Notes: generated from the letters alone by a model not told the origin. Shown: positions 18,559-29,772, counted from the first letter of the stretch. The stretch is DNA of 39,051 nucleotides from an uncultured Micrococcales bacterium (GCA_903834635.1 CAILJO010000112.1:1-39051), one strand, 5' to 3'. Numbers and translations: made by a program.

Positions 18559-18633
18559 GGACGATTGGCGCAGCGGTAGCGCACTTCCTTGACATGGAAG
18601 GGGTCACTGGTTCGATCCCAGTATCGTCCACCA
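18559..18633 (+). tRNA. tRNA-Val(GAC)
   Basis: GGACGAT...CTTCC-TTGACAT-GGAAG...TGGTTCGATCCCA...ATCGTCC-A-CCA; anticodon GAC; CCA encoded. Confidence 0.94.
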
Positions 18634-18644
18634 AAAAAAAACGA

Positions 18645-18670
18645 AAAAGCCCAGCCGTAGCTGGGCTTTT
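18645..18670. terminator. Bidirectional terminator between the tRNA cluster and the VIT-family gene
   Basis: AAAAGCCCAGC-CGTA-GCTGGGCTTTT, 11-bp perfect stem flanked by an A-run on the left and a T-rich tail (ACTTTTTC) on the right. Confidence 0.85.
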
Positions 18671-18681
18671 ACTTTTTCGGT

Positions 18682-19437
18682 CTAGACCAGGTGTGTTCCC
18701 ACCAAAGAGCCGATCCCATACGTAATACCCATAGTCAAAAGGCTTACTACGAGGTTTCGAACAATGCCAGGCATGATTTTGGCTGCCCCAAGTTTCGCGC
18801 CCACATAGCCAGTCAGGGCAAGAGAGGCAATTGTTACAGCGATCGTCACTGGGATTCGTTGAGCGACCCAAGGCCCGGTAACAGCAAAAAGTGGCAAGAG
18901 GCCACCGGCAGCAAACGACACAAACGACGAAAGAGCCGCCTGAACTGGGCTCACATGGTGTCCTAGTTCTATACCGAACTCGGCTTCGGCATGAGCCTTG
19001 AGGGCATCTTTGGCGGTGAGCTCCTCTGCAACTTTTGCGGCAACCTCTGGCGAAAGACCCTTTTCTTCGTAGAACCAGGCAAGTTCGCGCAGTTCCAGCT
19101 CTGGGTTGTCTCGGAGCTCTTTCTTCTCCAGTGCTAGTGCTGCTTTTTCGGAGTCTTTTTGCGCGCTCACCGAGGTGTATTCGCCGCCCGCCATCGAGAT
19201 TGATCCCGCAACAACGGCGGCTACACCTGCGACCAGAATGGCTGATGCCGATGCGTTTGAACCAGCAACACCCAATACCATTCCCGAGGTCGACATGATG
19301 CCGTCGTTTCCGCCAAGAACCCCAGCTCGAAGCCAGTTGAGCCGCGCTGCCATGTCGCTTCGTTGAAACTCGCTCTTAGCAAGAATCGCCTCGTCGAGTT
19401 TTTGGGCCTTAGGGATTTTGGTTGCCGCTTTTGTCAT
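18682..19437 (-). CDS. VIT1/CCC1 family membrane transporter (putative Fe/Mn transport)
   Basis: [31 protein letters not shown]...[21 protein letters not shown]...[24 protein letters not shown]. Confidence 0.9.
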   Translation of the reverse strand: MTKAATKIPKAQKLDEAILAKSEFQRSDMAARLNWLRAGVLGGNDGIMSTSGMVLGVAGSNASASAILVAGVAAVVAGSISMAGGEYTSVSAQKDSEKAALALEKKELRDNPELELRELAWFYEEKGLSPEVAAKVAEELTAKDALKAHAEAEFGIELGHHVSPVQAALSSFVSFAAGGLLPLFAVTGPWVAQRIPVTIAVTIASLALTGYVGAKLGAAKIMPGIVRNLVVSLLTMGITYGIGSLVGTHLV

Positions 19438-19528
19438 GGCTCTACTCAAGCGCATAAAACGTCGAGCGCCTAGCAAGGCACACCTAACCCGTTGGCTAGG
19501 ATTGCATTTGAAAGATTGGATTTTCAAG

Positions 19529-21532
19529 ATGAGCAGCCTAAAAGTAAGCGTTGACGGACAGGATTTGACCGTTGAGCCAGGCACCTCTGGATTTGAGCTG
19601 TTTGCTTCGAAATCGATCGTTGCGATGCGAGTCAACGGTGAGCTCCGCGATCTAGCGCACAAGATTCAGGCCGATGACGTCATCGAAGGTGTTGAGATTG
19701 AATCCGAGGACGGTCTAAACATCCTGCGCCACAGCACCGCTCACGTTCTTGCACAGGCGGTTCAGAGCATCAACCCTCAGGCAAAGCTTGGAATCGGCCC
19801 TCCGATCAAAGATGGGTTCTACTACGACTTTGATGTCGCAGAGCCCTTCACTCCCGAAGACCTGAAAGCACTCGAGAAAGCAATGGAGCGCATCATTCGC
19901 TCTGGTCAAAGATTTGTGCGCCGAGTAACCAACGACTCAGCAGCGTCCGTTGAGCTTTCAAACGAGCCATACAAAATCGAACTGATTGGCCTTAAGGGCA
20001 ACAAGGATGCCGTCGGCGACGGAGCCGCTGAGGTTGGAACTGGCGAGCTCACGATCTATGACAACTTTGACCCTCAGACCGGTGAAGTCGTTTGGAGTGA
20101 CCTTTGCCGTGGCCCACACCTTCCGAACACGAGAATGATTGGTAACGGTTTCGCGCTGATGCGTTCCGCGGCAGCGTACTGGCGCGGAAGCGAGAAGAAC
20201 AAGCAACTTCAGCGTGTTTACGGAACCGCATGGCCAAGCAAAGATCAACTTCGCGCTCACCTCGAACGTCTTGAAGAGGCTGCCAAGCGTGACCACCGCC
20301 GTCTTGGCACAGAACTCGACTTGTTCTCGTTCCCCGAAGAGGTTGGCTCTGGTCTTGCTGTATTCCACCCACGGGGTGGCATCATTCGGAAGGCCATGGA
20401 GGACTATTCTCGTCAACGCCACGAAGAGTCGGGCTATGACTTCGTCTATTCACCTCACGTAACGAAATCGAATTTGTTCGAAACTTCGGGACACCTTGAA
20501 TGGTACGCCGAGGGAATGTTTCCGCCACTTCAACTTGATGAAGAGGTTGACGAGCATGGTCACGTTAAAAAGCAAGGTCAGGATTATTACCTGAAGCCGA
20601 TGAACTGTCCGTTCCACATTCTGATTTTCAAATCTCAAGGGCGCAGCTATCGCGATCTGCCGCTAAGGATGTTTGAGTTCGGCACGGTTTATCGTTATGA
20701 AAAATCTGGTGTCGTACACGGTTTAACTCGTGCAAGAGGCTTCACTCAAGATGACGCGCACCTTTTCGTCACCCAAGAAGACATCGAAACCGAGCTACGA
20801 AGCGTTCTAGAGTTTGTTCTTGGGTTGCTCCGCGACTACGGTCTCGAAGACTTTTACCTCGAACTGTCAACCAAGGAAGACGGCAATCCGAAGTTTGTTG
20901 GCGACGACGCAATCTGGAAGTCAGCGACGGCAACACTTGAGAAGGTAGCCACCGAGTCAGGCCTGACACTCGTTCCAGACCCAGGGGGCGCCGCGTTCTA
21001 CGGACCAAAGATTTCGGTTCAGGCTAAAGACGCCATCGGTCGTACGTGGCAGATGTCAACGATTCAGTTGGACTTCAACCTTCCAGAGCGATTCGATCTC
21101 GAATACACGGCTAGCGACGGCACGCGCAAACGTCCCGTGATGATTCACCGTGCGCTCTTCGGATCAATAGAACGGTTCTTTGGAGTCCTGACCGAGCACT
21201 ACGCAGGGATTTTCCCGCCATGGCTTGCTCCAGTTCAGGTAGTCGGAATCCCGGTAGCAGATGAATTCAACGATTACCTTTACGAGGTCATTGCAGAGCT
21301 CAAGAAACACGGTGTCAGAGCACAAGTTGACGTGTCGGACGATCGTTTCCCTAAGAAGATTCGAAACCACACCAAAGACAAGGTTCCGTTCATGTTGATC
21401 GCCGGGGGAGAGGATCGAGATGCAAACGCTGTCTCCTTCAGATTCAGGGATGGAAGCCAAGAGAACGGTGTTCCGGTTGCGAGCGCAGTTGATCGCATCC
21501 TGGAGGCAATCAAATCTAAGGTGCAGGTATAG
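19529..21532 (+). CDS. thrS: Threonyl-tRNA synthetase
   Basis: TGS and editing domains ([14 protein letters not shown]), [56 protein letters not shown]. Confidence 0.97.
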   Translation: MSSLKVSVDGQDLTVEPGTSGFELFASKSIVAMRVNGELRDLAHKIQADDVIEGVEIESEDGLNILRHSTAHVLAQAVQSINPQAKLGIGPPIKDGFYYDFDVAEPFTPEDLKALEKAMERIIRSGQRFVRRVTNDSAASVELSNEPYKIELIGLKGNKDAVGDGAAEVGTGELTIYDNFDPQTGEVVWSDLCRGPHLPNTRMIGNGFALMRSAAAYWRGSEKNKQLQRVYGTAWPSKDQLRAHLERLEEAAKRDHRRLGTELDLFSFPEEVGSGLAVFHPRGGIIRKAMEDYSRQRHEESGYDFVYSPHVTKSNLFETSGHLEWYAEGMFPPLQLDEEVDEHGHVKKQGQDYYLKPMNCPFHILIFKSQGRSYRDLPLRMFEFGTVYRYEKSGVVHGLTRARGFTQDDAHLFVTQEDIETELRSVLEFVLGLLRDYGLEDFYLELSTKEDGNPKFVGDDAIWKSATATLEKVATESGLTLVPDPGGAAFYGPKISVQAKDAIGRTWQMSTIQLDFNLPERFDLEYTASDGTRKRPVMIHRALFGSIERFFGVLTEHYAGIFPPWLAPVQVVGIPVADEFNDYLYEVIAELKKHGVRAQVDVSDDRFPKKIRNHTKDKVPFMLIAGGEDRDANAVSFRFRDGSQENGVPVASAVDRILEAIKSKVQV

Positions 21533-21534
21533 CC

Positions 21535-22062
21535 TTGGAGCAATCCAGCGATTTTGGGGGTGTGCCTGACGAGTTTCAACGACTCTGGACACCGCATCGC
21601 TTGGTATACATCCAGAGTGGGCAACAACCAGCCGATCATGAGTGCCCTTTTTGCCTAGCGCCGACAAGAAGTGACGAAGAGTCCCTTATTGTGCACCGGG
21701 GCAAAACGTCTTTTGTCTTGCTAAACCTCTTTCCTTACAACAGCGGACATCTTTTGGTTTGTCCTTACCGGCACATCGACACCTACGACAAGGTGACTCC
21801 AGAAGAAGTCGCCGAGATTGGCGAGCTAACGCAGCAGGCAATGCGAGTTCTATCGAAGGTCTCAGGTGCGGCCGGTTTCAACATCGGCATGAACCAGGGA
21901 GAGCTGGCCGGTGCTGGCATTGCGGGACACCTTCACCAGCACATTGTTCCGCGTTGGGCCAATGACAGTAACTTCTTTCCAATCATCGCTAAGACCAAGG
22001 CTTTACCTCGACTCTTGGGCGAAGTTCGCGACGAGATAGCGGCTCACTGGAATGCCGCCTAG
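21535..22062 (+). CDS. HIT domain protein (Ap4A phosphorylase/hydrolase-like)
   Basis: CPFCLAPTRSDEESLIVHRGKTSFVLLNLFPYNSGHLLVCPYRH...GAGIAGHLHQHIVPRW; TTG start. Confidence 0.9.
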   Translation: MEQSSDFGGVPDEFQRLWTPHRLVYIQSGQQPADHECPFCLAPTRSDEESLIVHRGKTSFVLLNLFPYNSGHLLVCPYRHIDTYDKVTPEEVAEIGELTQQAMRVLSKVSGAAGFNIGMNQGELAGAGIAGHLHQHIVPRWANDSNFFPIIAKTKALPRLLGEVRDEIAAHWNAA

Positions 22063-22100
22063 CAATCGGTTCAGATTTCTTAGGTAACCAAACCAAGGTT

Positions 22101-22112
22101 TAGACTTGTCGC
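22101..22112 (+). promoter_or_regulatory. Leaderless -10 element of pdxS
   Basis: TAGACT + 6 nt (TGTCGC) directly before ATG 22113; no SD. Confidence 0.5.
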
Positions 22113-23003
22113 ATGAGCGAATCAACCACAGGAACTTCACGAGTCAAGCGCGGCCTAGCAGAGATGCTTAAGGGCGGCGTCATCATGGATGTCGTTACTC
22201 CGGACCAAGCAAAAATCGCCGAGGATGCCGGTGCTGTAGCCGTTATGGCTCTCGAGCGCGTGCCAGCTGATATTCGAGCGCAGGGCGGCGTTTCGCGCAT
22301 GAGCGACCCTGACATGATCGACGGAATCATCGCTGCTGTTTCAATTCCTGTTATGGCAAAGGCCCGAATCGGTCACTTTGTGGAGGCTCAAATCTTGCAG
22401 TCTCTCAAGGTTGACTACATCGATGAGTCAGAGGTGCTGAGCCCAGCTGACTTCGTAAACCACATTGATAAGTGGAAGTTCGATGTGCCATTTGTTTGTG
22501 GTGCAACCAATCTTGGCGAAGCGTTAAGACGCATCACCGAGGGTGCGGCCATGATTCGTTCTAAGGGTGAGGCTGGAACCGGAGACGTATCCGAGGCAAT
22601 GAAGCACATCCGAACGATTTCGGGTCAGATTCGGGCCCTATCATCCATGGCTGAAGACGAACTGTTCGTCGCAGCAAAAGAACTTCAGGCCCCGTATGAG
22701 CTTGTTAAAGAGGTTGCGACAACTGGCAAGCTACCGGTGGTTATGTTCACCGCAGGTGGCGTAGCGACACCTGCCGATGCCGCTTTGATGATGCAGCTGG
22801 GGGCTGACGGTGTTTTCGTTGGTTCTGGCATTTTCAAGTCCGGTAACCCTATCGAGCGAGCGAAGGCAATCGTTAAGGCGACCACTTTCTTCAACGATCC
22901 AGATGTCTTGGCGAGCGTTAGCAGAGGATTGGGCGAAGCTATGGTCGGAATCAATGTCTCAGATTTGCCAGCACCACACCGTCTGTCGGAGCGTGGCTGG
23001 TAG
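22113..23003 (+). CDS. pdxS: Pyridoxal 5'-phosphate synthase lyase subunit PdxS
   Basis: [46 protein letters not shown]...[14 protein letters not shown]. Confidence 0.97.
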   Translation: MSESTTGTSRVKRGLAEMLKGGVIMDVVTPDQAKIAEDAGAVAVMALERVPADIRAQGGVSRMSDPDMIDGIIAAVSIPVMAKARIGHFVEAQILQSLKVDYIDESEVLSPADFVNHIDKWKFDVPFVCGATNLGEALRRITEGAAMIRSKGEAGTGDVSEAMKHIRTISGQIRALSSMAEDELFVAAKELQAPYELVKEVATTGKLPVVMFTAGGVATPADAALMMQLGADGVFVGSGIFKSGNPIERAKAIVKATTFFNDPDVLASVSRGLGEAMVGINVSDLPAPHRLSERGW

Positions 23004-23006
23004 CAC

Positions 23007-23597
23007 TTGCCCATCCACGTTGGTGTTCTTGCCCTGCAAGGAGATGTGCGAGAGCACATTCAAATGCTCGAGCGCATTGGCGTATCAAGTTCTAAAGTGC
23101 GCACACCAAGCGAACTGGCAGGGGTTGACGGTCTGATTCTGCCCGGTGGCGAATCAACAACCATCTCGAAACTCGCTCGCATCTTTGACATGTTTGAACC
23201 GTTGCAGGCTGCAATTTCGCAAGGGCTTCCGGTCTTTGGCACATGTGCTGGGTTGATATTGCTTGCTGACAAAATAATCGATGGAACTTCAGATCAAGAG
23301 ACTTTTGGTGGTCTCGACGCCGTCGTTCGTCGCAATGCCTTCGGTGGGCAAACCGAGTCATTCGAGACCGAGTTGGCTTTTGAAGGAATTGACGGAGGCC
23401 CGGTGGAGGCAGCCTTCATTCGCGCCCCAGTTATTGAAAGCGTTGGTCCCAAGGCCAAGGTGCTATCGAGTCTTCCAAACGGAAAGGTTGTGGCTATTCG
23501 CCAGGACAACCTATTGGGCATCTCATTTCACCCAGAGATTTCAGGCGAGACTCGCGTTCACGAGTATTTCGTGCGCGAGTTTGTCGAATCCAAATAA
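23007..23597 (+). CDS. pdxT: Pyridoxal 5'-phosphate synthase glutaminase subunit PdxT
   Basis: HVGVLALQGDVREH, LPGGESTTISKL, VFGTCAGLILLA, ISFHPEISGETRVHEYF; TTG start. Confidence 0.96.
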   Translation: MPIHVGVLALQGDVREHIQMLERIGVSSSKVRTPSELAGVDGLILPGGESTTISKLARIFDMFEPLQAAISQGLPVFGTCAGLILLADKIIDGTSDQETFGGLDAVVRRNAFGGQTESFETELAFEGIDGGPVEAAFIRAPVIESVGPKAKVLSSLPNGKVVAIRQDNLLGISFHPEISGETRVHEYFVREFVESK

Positions 23598-23644
23598 TCT
23601 GTTTCGTTTAGAATTGCACAAATACATCAAATCTGGGAGCAATC

Positions 23645-24403
23645 ATGTCCGGCCACTCCAAATGGGCTACAACTAAGCACAAGAAGGCCGTCATCGACGG
23701 TCGTAGAGCAAAGCTCTTCGCAAAGTTGATCAAAAACATCGAAGTTGCTGCTCGCCTAGGCGGACCTGACATTGACGGAAACCCAACTCTTTACGATGCG
23801 GTCCAAAAGGGCCGCAAATCTTCGTTGCCGAACGACAACATCGATCGAGCCATAAAGCGAGGTTCAGGCGTTGGGGCAGATGCCGTTCAATACGAAACCA
23901 TCATGTACGAGGGTTATGGGCCAAATGGTGTTGCGGTCTTGATCGAATGTCTAACCGACAACAAGAACAGAGCCGCGAGCGAAGTGAGACTTGCTCTCAG
24001 CCGCAACCACGGAACCCTTGCCGACCCCGGGTCTGTTTCGTACCAGTTTGCTCGCAAGGGATTAATAGTTGTCCTGAAGAGTGAGACAGTCACAGAAGAT
24101 GCCCTGCTAGAGGCCGTTATTGATTTTGATGTCGAGAACATCGAGGGCAATGGAGAGCAGTTCGTCATTACGACAGATCCAAGCGACATGGTCGCTGTGC
24201 GTCTTGCCTTGCAATCGGCTGGGATTGACTACGAAAGCGCAGACGCCGAGTTCGTTTCTTCGCTTTCTATTCAAGTAGACGCCGAAACTGCCAGAAAAGT
24301 GATCAAACTCATTGACGCACTCGAGGACTCAGACGAAGTGCAGAATGTTTATTCAAACTTTGATATGACACCAGAAGTTCTAGCTGAACTAGAGAACGAC
24401 TAG
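23645..24403 (+). CDS. YebC/PmpR family transcriptional/translation regulator
   Basis: [37 protein letters not shown]...[28 protein letters not shown]. Confidence 0.96.
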   Translation: MSGHSKWATTKHKKAVIDGRRAKLFAKLIKNIEVAARLGGPDIDGNPTLYDAVQKGRKSSLPNDNIDRAIKRGSGVGADAVQYETIMYEGYGPNGVAVLIECLTDNKNRAASEVRLALSRNHGTLADPGSVSYQFARKGLIVVLKSETVTEDALLEAVIDFDVENIEGNGEQFVITTDPSDMVAVRLALQSAGIDYESADAEFVSSLSIQVDAETARKVIKLIDALEDSDEVQNVYSNFDMTPEVLAELEND

Positions 24404-24404
24404 C

Positions 24405-24968
24405 GTGAGCCTAGTCCTCGGCATTGACCCCGGTTTGACTCGGTGCGGTGTCGGGCTCGTCAAAGTCGACACTAGACGCAAATGCGAGTTGGTTCACGTC
24501 GAAGTAATCAAGACGCTCCCAACCGAGGGCTTGACTGACCGTATCGGTGCACTTGGCAATCGGCTTGAGCAAATTATTCAGGATTACAAGCCAGACGTAA
24601 TCGCCTTGGAGCGCGTTTTTGCTCAGGCGAACCTTCGAACAGTTATGGGTACAGCTCAAATAAGCGGTGTCGTGCTCTTTTTAGCGAACAAGTATGACCT
24701 TCAAGTTGCCATGCATACTCCGACCGAAGTGAAGGCAGCGGTTTCAGGTTCTGGACGAGCAGACAAAAAGCAGGTTGGCGCAATGGTGGCCAAAATATTG
24801 GGTTTGAACGAGGTGCCAAAGCCTGCTGATGCTGCCGATGCACTAGCCATTGCTATAACCCACGGATGGCGAGGCATGGCATCCGTGACTGGCGGCAGCA
24901 ATCAGACTCCAGCGCAAAAGGCTTGGGCTCAGGCAGAGCGTGCCGCCGTTCGAAAACCCATCGGCTAG
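24405..24968 (+). CDS. ruvC: Crossover junction endodeoxyribonuclease RuvC
   Basis: LGIDPGLTRCGVG, ALERVFAQANLRTVMGTAQ, ADAADALAIAITH; GTG start. Confidence 0.96.
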   Translation: MSLVLGIDPGLTRCGVGLVKVDTRRKCELVHVEVIKTLPTEGLTDRIGALGNRLEQIIQDYKPDVIALERVFAQANLRTVMGTAQISGVVLFLANKYDLQVAMHTPTEVKAAVSGSGRADKKQVGAMVAKILGLNEVPKPADAADALAIAITHGWRGMASVTGGSNQTPAQKAWAQAERAAVRKPIG

Positions 24969-24981
24969 TTAGGCTTTTCTC

Positions 24982-25569
24982 GTGATTGCTTCTTTGACTG
25001 GCGTGGTTCAGTCTGTCCAAAACAGTTCCATCGTCTTAGACGTTGGGGGTGTGGGTTACTTCTTGCACGTAACCTCGGGTTTCACGCAGCAAGTCGTCAT
25101 CGGCGAATCAAGGCTTGTCCACACGGCACTAGTCGTTCGCGAAGATGCCCTCACACTGTTTGGTTTCTCAAGTGTTCACGAGCGTGAATTATTCGACTTA
25201 CTTAGGTCGGTAACGGGTGTAGGGCCCAAATCATCGCTGGCCATACTTGGGTCCCTAACGACCGATGAAATATTTGATTCGGTCGCTACTGAAAACGACG
25301 ATGCGTTCCGCGCGGTCAGCGGCATCGGTCCCAAAACGGCCAAACTGATCGTTGTAAGCCTCGCCGGAAAGTTGAAAGTTGGCGGGGGAGCGGTGAAGTC
25401 CAAATCGAACCACGATGGCTTAGTCGAGGCACTTGTCGGCCTGGGCTACTCAGAGCGCAGCGCGCGCGGAGCCATCCTAGAAGTCGCTAAGGGCGATGCG
25501 CTACCTCAGCAAATAATCAAGGACGCCCTGGCCCTCCTAAGCAACCCCAGCCGCAGAGAACCACAATGA
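24982..25569 (+). CDS. ruvA: Holliday junction DNA helicase subunit RuvA
   Basis: [30 protein letters not shown]...[12 protein letters not shown]...[17 protein letters not shown] start. Confidence 0.95.
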   Translation: MIASLTGVVQSVQNSSIVLDVGGVGYFLHVTSGFTQQVVIGESRLVHTALVVREDALTLFGFSSVHERELFDLLRSVTGVGPKSSLAILGSLTTDEIFDSVATENDDAFRAVSGIGPKTAKLIVVSLAGKLKVGGGAVKSKSNHDGLVEALVGLGYSERSARGAILEVAKGDALPQQIIKDALALLSNPSRREPQ

Positions 25570-26588
25570 CTGACATAACAGATCCGAGTCCGGTCGACGC
25601 CGAACTAGCTTTTGAGTCGGCTCTTCGGCCCAAGAATCTTACCGAGTTTGTGGGTCAGCCTCAGGTTCGCAAGCAAATTGAACTACTTATCGCTGCGGCC
25701 AAAATTCAAGACCGGGCAGCGGATCACATTCTTCTCGCTGGTCCACCAGGTCTAGGCAAAACTACCCTAGCGATGATTATTGCCGAGGAGAGCCAGCGAC
25801 CGCTTAGGCTGACCAGCGGTCCCACTATTCAACATGCAGGCGATCTAGCCGCGATTCTTACAAGCCTTGTCCCTGGTGAAATTCTTTTCATCGATGAGAT
25901 TCATCGCATGGCCCGCCCCGCCGAGGAGCTCTTGTACCTCGCGATGGAGGACTTCAGAGTCGATGTAATGGTAGGCAAGGGGGCTGGTGCGAACTCAATA
26001 TCGCTCGATCTCGCACCATTCACACTAATTGGAGCCACGACAAGATCAGGAATGCTTCCAAATCCACTTCGCGATCGATTTGGATTCACGGCTCATCTAG
26101 ATTTCTATGAAGCACACGAACTTGCAGACGTAATTTCTCGCGCCGCGGTGAAGCTTGGCGTCGAAATAGACCATGACGCTCTAAGCGAGGTTGCAGGTAG
26201 AAGTCGTGGAACTCCAAGAATTGCCAATCGTCTGTTGAGGCGTGTTCGCGATTTCGCACTCGTACATGTCGACGGCAGGGTCACCAACAACTTGGCAACA
26301 CAGGCTTTGGAGTTATACGAAGTGGATTCGCTTGGATTAGATCGCCTCGATCGCGCCATTCTTGAAGCTCTGGTCGTTCGCTTCAACGGAAAACCTGTCG
26401 GTTTGAGTACACTAGCGAGCGCTGTTGGTGAGGAGCAAGACACCATCGAAGCAGTAGTTGAACCGTTTTTAGTGCGTTGTGGATTGATTTCAAGAACGCC
26501 AAGGGGGAGAGTTGCCTCGGAGAAGGCCTATCTGCACTTGGGTCTTGCCCCGGATTCGTCGAGGCTCTCGGGGCTAGATAACCTATAA
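25566..26588 (+). CDS. ruvB: Holliday junction DNA helicase subunit RuvB
   Basis: [58 protein letters not shown] overlap with ruvA. Confidence 0.97.
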   Translation: MTDITDPSPVDAELAFESALRPKNLTEFVGQPQVRKQIELLIAAAKIQDRAADHILLAGPPGLGKTTLAMIIAEESQRPLRLTSGPTIQHAGDLAAILTSLVPGEILFIDEIHRMARPAEELLYLAMEDFRVDVMVGKGAGANSISLDLAPFTLIGATTRSGMLPNPLRDRFGFTAHLDFYEAHELADVISRAAVKLGVEIDHDALSEVAGRSRGTPRIANRLLRRVRDFALVHVDGRVTNNLATQALELYEVDSLGLDRLDRAILEALVVRFNGKPVGLSTLASAVGEEQDTIEAVVEPFLVRCGLISRTPRGRVASEKAYLHLGLAPDSSRLSGLDNL

Positions 26589-26637
26589 TCGAATAAGCGC
26601 TTGGCCTTCTGCTGAGTGCATTATTTCGAAGGTCAAA

Positions 26638-27003
26638 ATGCCACAGAACTTGCTTCCAGTCCTACTTATTGCCGTTTTCGCTGTAATGCTGTTTGTGCAG
26701 TCGCGCAATCGTCGTAAGCAGGCGGCAGCCATGTCGGAATCGCTTGAGCCAGGATGCGAAGTAGTTCTTACTTCAGGTATTTACGCAACCGTAGAAGCCA
26801 TCGCTGATGATCGTCTAATCATCACGACAGCAGGCACCACCAAGATTGAGATTGCGCGAGGTGCAGTCGTGCGCGTCACAAAGACCGCGGCAGACAACAA
26901 GCCAGTTTCGGTCAGCTCTGCAACCCGAAAGGTGGCCGTCAAGAAAGCCACTCCAGCAAAACCAGCAGCCAAGAAGGCTCCAGTTAAGGAATCAAAGAAC
27001 TAA
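26638..27003 (+). CDS. yajC: Preprotein translocase subunit YajC
   Basis: N-terminal TM, RNRRKQAAAMSESLEPGCEVVLTSGIYATVEAI...TTKIEIARGAVVRV; immediately upstream of secD. Confidence 0.9.
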   Translation: MPQNLLPVLLIAVFAVMLFVQSRNRRKQAAAMSESLEPGCEVVLTSGIYATVEAIADDRLIITTAGTTKIEIARGAVVRVTKTAADNKPVSVSSATRKVAVKKATPAKPAAKKAPVKESKN

Positions 27004-27005
27004 AA

Positions 27006-28757
27006 ATGGCTAAAAACAACGCTCTGAGGGGTGCACGCAAGCGCCTTACCTGGCTGATGATCCTTATTCTGGGGCTCGCGGCTCTTATCGAGGGCTATCA
27101 CCTTGCTGGTCGAAACGCATCCTTCACCCCACAACTTGCACTTGATTTGCAAGGTGGAACCTCGATCATTCTTCAGCCAAACCTCGTGAACGGCTCCAAA
27201 CTTCAAGACGGAACGCTCGAACAGGCTGTTGCAATCATTCGCCAGCGTGTTGACGCAACCGGTGTTTCAGAGGCTCAAATCACCACTCAAGGAACTGGTG
27301 ACGCCGCAGTCATCGTTGTTTCTATTCCTGGCAAGCCTGATGACAACACTTTGAAACTAATCGAAGCATCAGCTTTGCTCGAGTTCCGCCCAGTGCTTGC
27401 AGAGTCTGCGGCCACAAACACTGCAGTCGGCGGAAGCGGCTCGGCTTCGGCTAGTCCATCGCCAGCACCTTCGTCTGCTCCACTTGCAACGAGTTCTGCC
27501 TCTCCAACGAACGCCAGCGACCTTAACTGGATCGATAAGGCTACTCAGTCCAAGTACGACGCCTTGTCTTGTCGTAAGACTGCAACGAGCATTGTTGCTG
27601 ACTTCCGTAACCCAGGTCAGGTTGATGACCCATCTAAGCCCTTGGTTACCTGTAATCGAGATGGCAGTGTGAAGTTTGTTTTGGGTCCCGTCGAGCTCAG
27701 CGGAACCGACATCGCCGATGCAACCGCCGGAACCACGTCAACCAGCACCGGTGCGAGTACAAACGAGTGGGCCGTGAACTTGTCTTTCAAGACTGAAGGC
27801 GCAGCTAAATTCGGCAAAATCACTCAACGCCTTTACCCTCTCTCATCTCCTAGAAACCAGTTCGCAGTCACTCTTGACGGTTATGTAATCACGGCCCCTC
27901 AAACAAACGCTGTAATCACGAACGGGTCGGCTCAGATCACTGGAGGCTTCACGTCGACCGACTCTAAGGCTCTGTCTAACCAGCTGAAATATGGTTCACT
28001 CCCAATCGGCTTCACCGTTCAGAGCCAAGAGAACATTTCGGCGACCTTGGGTTCAGCGCAGCTAGCGAACGGACTTCTCGCAGGAGCTATTGGGCTGCTA
28101 CTTGTAATCATCTACTCCCTCTTCCAATACAGGGGTCTCGCAGTGATCACAATTGGGTCATTGGCGATTGCCGCAGTCATCACTTACCTCATGATTTGCG
28201 TCTTGTCTTGGCGACAGGGATTCCGCCTATCGCTGTCTGGAGTTGCCGGTTTAATCGTGGCTATCGGTATTACCGCTGACTCGTTTATTGTGTATTTTGA
28301 GCGAGTACGCGATGAAATTCGAGAAGGAAAACCTCTTTCTGCCGCAGTTCAGGCGGGCTGGAAGCGTGCTTGGAGAACGATCTTGGTATCAGATGGCGTT
28401 AGCCTTCTGGCTGCTGTCACACTCTATGTTTTGACTGTCGGAAACGTTCGCGGTTTCGCATTCACCTTGGGCCTCACCACAGTCATTGACTTGGCAGTGG
28501 TTGTTCTTTTCACTCACCCGATACTCGAGGTGGTGTCTACCTGGAAGTTCTTCCAGAGTGGCGGAAGGTTCTCTGGCTTCGATCTCAAGGCAGCAAGTTC
28601 TGGCTATATCGGGCGAGGTCATTTCAAAGTTGCTGAAACAGTGTCTGATGCAAGGCTGAAGAAGTCATCTAAAGAGTCTGCACGTCGTCAAACCATTGCC
28701 GAGCGCAAGGCTGCGGCCGTAAGCGGTTCCGATTCAAACAAGGAAGGCGGCAACTAA
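27006..28757 (+). CDS. secD: Protein translocase subunit SecD
   Basis: LALDLQGGTSIILQP...IIRQRVDATGVSEAQITTQG...LSGVAGLIVAIGITADSFIVYFERVRDE. Confidence 0.95.
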   Translation: MAKNNALRGARKRLTWLMILILGLAALIEGYHLAGRNASFTPQLALDLQGGTSIILQPNLVNGSKLQDGTLEQAVAIIRQRVDATGVSEAQITTQGTGDAAVIVVSIPGKPDDNTLKLIEASALLEFRPVLAESAATNTAVGGSGSASASPSPAPSSAPLATSSASPTNASDLNWIDKATQSKYDALSCRKTATSIVADFRNPGQVDDPSKPLVTCNRDGSVKFVLGPVELSGTDIADATAGTTSTSTGASTNEWAVNLSFKTEGAAKFGKITQRLYPLSSPRNQFAVTLDGYVITAPQTNAVITNGSAQITGGFTSTDSKALSNQLKYGSLPIGFTVQSQENISATLGSAQLANGLLAGAIGLLLVIIYSLFQYRGLAVITIGSLAIAAVITYLMICVLSWRQGFRLSLSGVAGLIVAIGITADSFIVYFERVRDEIREGKPLSAAVQAGWKRAWRTILVSDGVSLLAAVTLYVLTVGNVRGFAFTLGLTTVIDLAVVVLFTHPILEVVSTWKFFQSGGRFSGFDLKAASSGYIGRGHFKVAETVSDARLKKSSKESARRQTIAERKAAAVSGSDSNKEGGN

Positions 28758-29729
28758 ATGAGTCGTTTCTCTGATCTTGGCAACGCGCTCTACTCGGGCG
28801 AGCGTTCAATCAATTTCGTAGGTAGACGCAAGATTTGGTACTCAATCGCATCGGTTGTAGTGCTACTAGCCGTTGTATTGCCAATCCTGCAGGGTGGCTT
28901 CAAGTTCGGTATCGAGTTTCGTGGTGGTTCTGAATTCCGAGTCAGCTCGGTAGCCAACCAGTCTCAAGACATCGCTAAGTCGGCCATTAAGGCCGTTGTG
29001 CCAGCTGAAGACCCTTCGATCACAGTCATCGGAACCAACGATCTTCGCATCCAGACCAACCAGTTAACGGCAACTCAGTCAGAGGCGGTTCGTCAGCAAC
29101 TTGCCACCGGCTACCACATCAATGCGAGTGCGGTTTCTTCGTCATTTATTGGTGCTTCGTGGGGTGCCGACGTGACATCTAAGGCCCTCGCTGGATTGCT
29201 TTGGTTCGTTCTTCTAGCAGCTATCCTCATGGCTGTTTACTTCAGAACCATCAAGATGTCAGCCGCAGCTATAACGGCATTGATACATGACCTTGTCGTG
29301 ACAGCAGGCATTTATGGAGCACTAGGTTTTGAGGTAACTCCCGCTGCCGTAATCGGATTCCTTACCATTCTCGGCTACTCGCTATACGACACGGTGGTCG
29401 TGTTCGACAAGATTCGTGAAAACACGTTCGAAGTTGAGCACAGCGCAACGGCTACCTTTGCAGAGCGAGTCAACTTGGCAATCAACCAAACCTTGGTTCG
29501 GTCGATTAACACTTCAATCGTGGCCGTCTTGCCAGTAGCTGCAATTCTTTTCATTGGTGCGGTGTTCCTGGGAGCAGGAACACTAAAGGACATCGCTCTT
29601 TCACTATTTATTGGAATCATTGTCGGAACGTATTCAACAATATTCATTGCTGCGCCGATTTACTCTCACCTGCGAGAAGGAGAGCCGAAGTACAAATCGG
29701 CAGCTGCGAAGGTTCTTGCAGCCCGTTAG
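28758..29729 (+). CDS. secF: Protein translocase subunit SecF
   Basis: FGIEFRGGSEFRV...VIGFLTILGYSLYDTVVVFDKIREN...LVRSINTSIVAVLP. Confidence 0.95.
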   Translation: MSRFSDLGNALYSGERSINFVGRRKIWYSIASVVVLLAVVLPILQGGFKFGIEFRGGSEFRVSSVANQSQDIAKSAIKAVVPAEDPSITVIGTNDLRIQTNQLTATQSEAVRQQLATGYHINASAVSSSFIGASWGADVTSKALAGLLWFVLLAAILMAVYFRTIKMSAAAITALIHDLVVTAGIYGALGFEVTPAAVIGFLTILGYSLYDTVVVFDKIRENTFEVEHSATATFAERVNLAINQTLVRSINTSIVAVLPVAAILFIGAVFLGAGTLKDIALSLFIGIIVGTYSTIFIAAPIYSHLREGEPKYKSAAAKVLAAR

Positions 29730-29743
29730 TTCTGAATGTTGCA

Positions 29744-29772
29744 AAGCCCTCAGGTACAGAACTTGAGGGCTT
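29744..29772 (+). terminator. Hairpin terminator after secF
   Basis: AAGCCCTCAGGT-ACAGA-ACTTGAGGGCTT stem-loop between secF and rel. Confidence 0.65.

Noticed and set aside
19438-19528. Possible T-box riboswitch before thrS
   Set aside because: Only about 90 bp to the divergent VIT gene and no recognisable T-box consensus (TGGNACCGCG) or specifier stem.
19958-20422. 154-aa minus-strand ORF within thrS
   Set aside because: Antisense shadow ORF inside conserved ThrRS catalytic core.
21164-21667. 167-aa minus-strand ORF across the thrS/HIT junction
   Set aside because: Overlaps two strongly supported plus-strand genes; no motif or RBS support.
26589-26637. Imperfect inverted repeat TCGAATAAGCGC...GTGCATTATTTCGA between ruvB and yajC
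   Set aside because: Pairing needs a bulge and mismatches and there is no T-tract; too weak to call a terminator or regulatory RNA.
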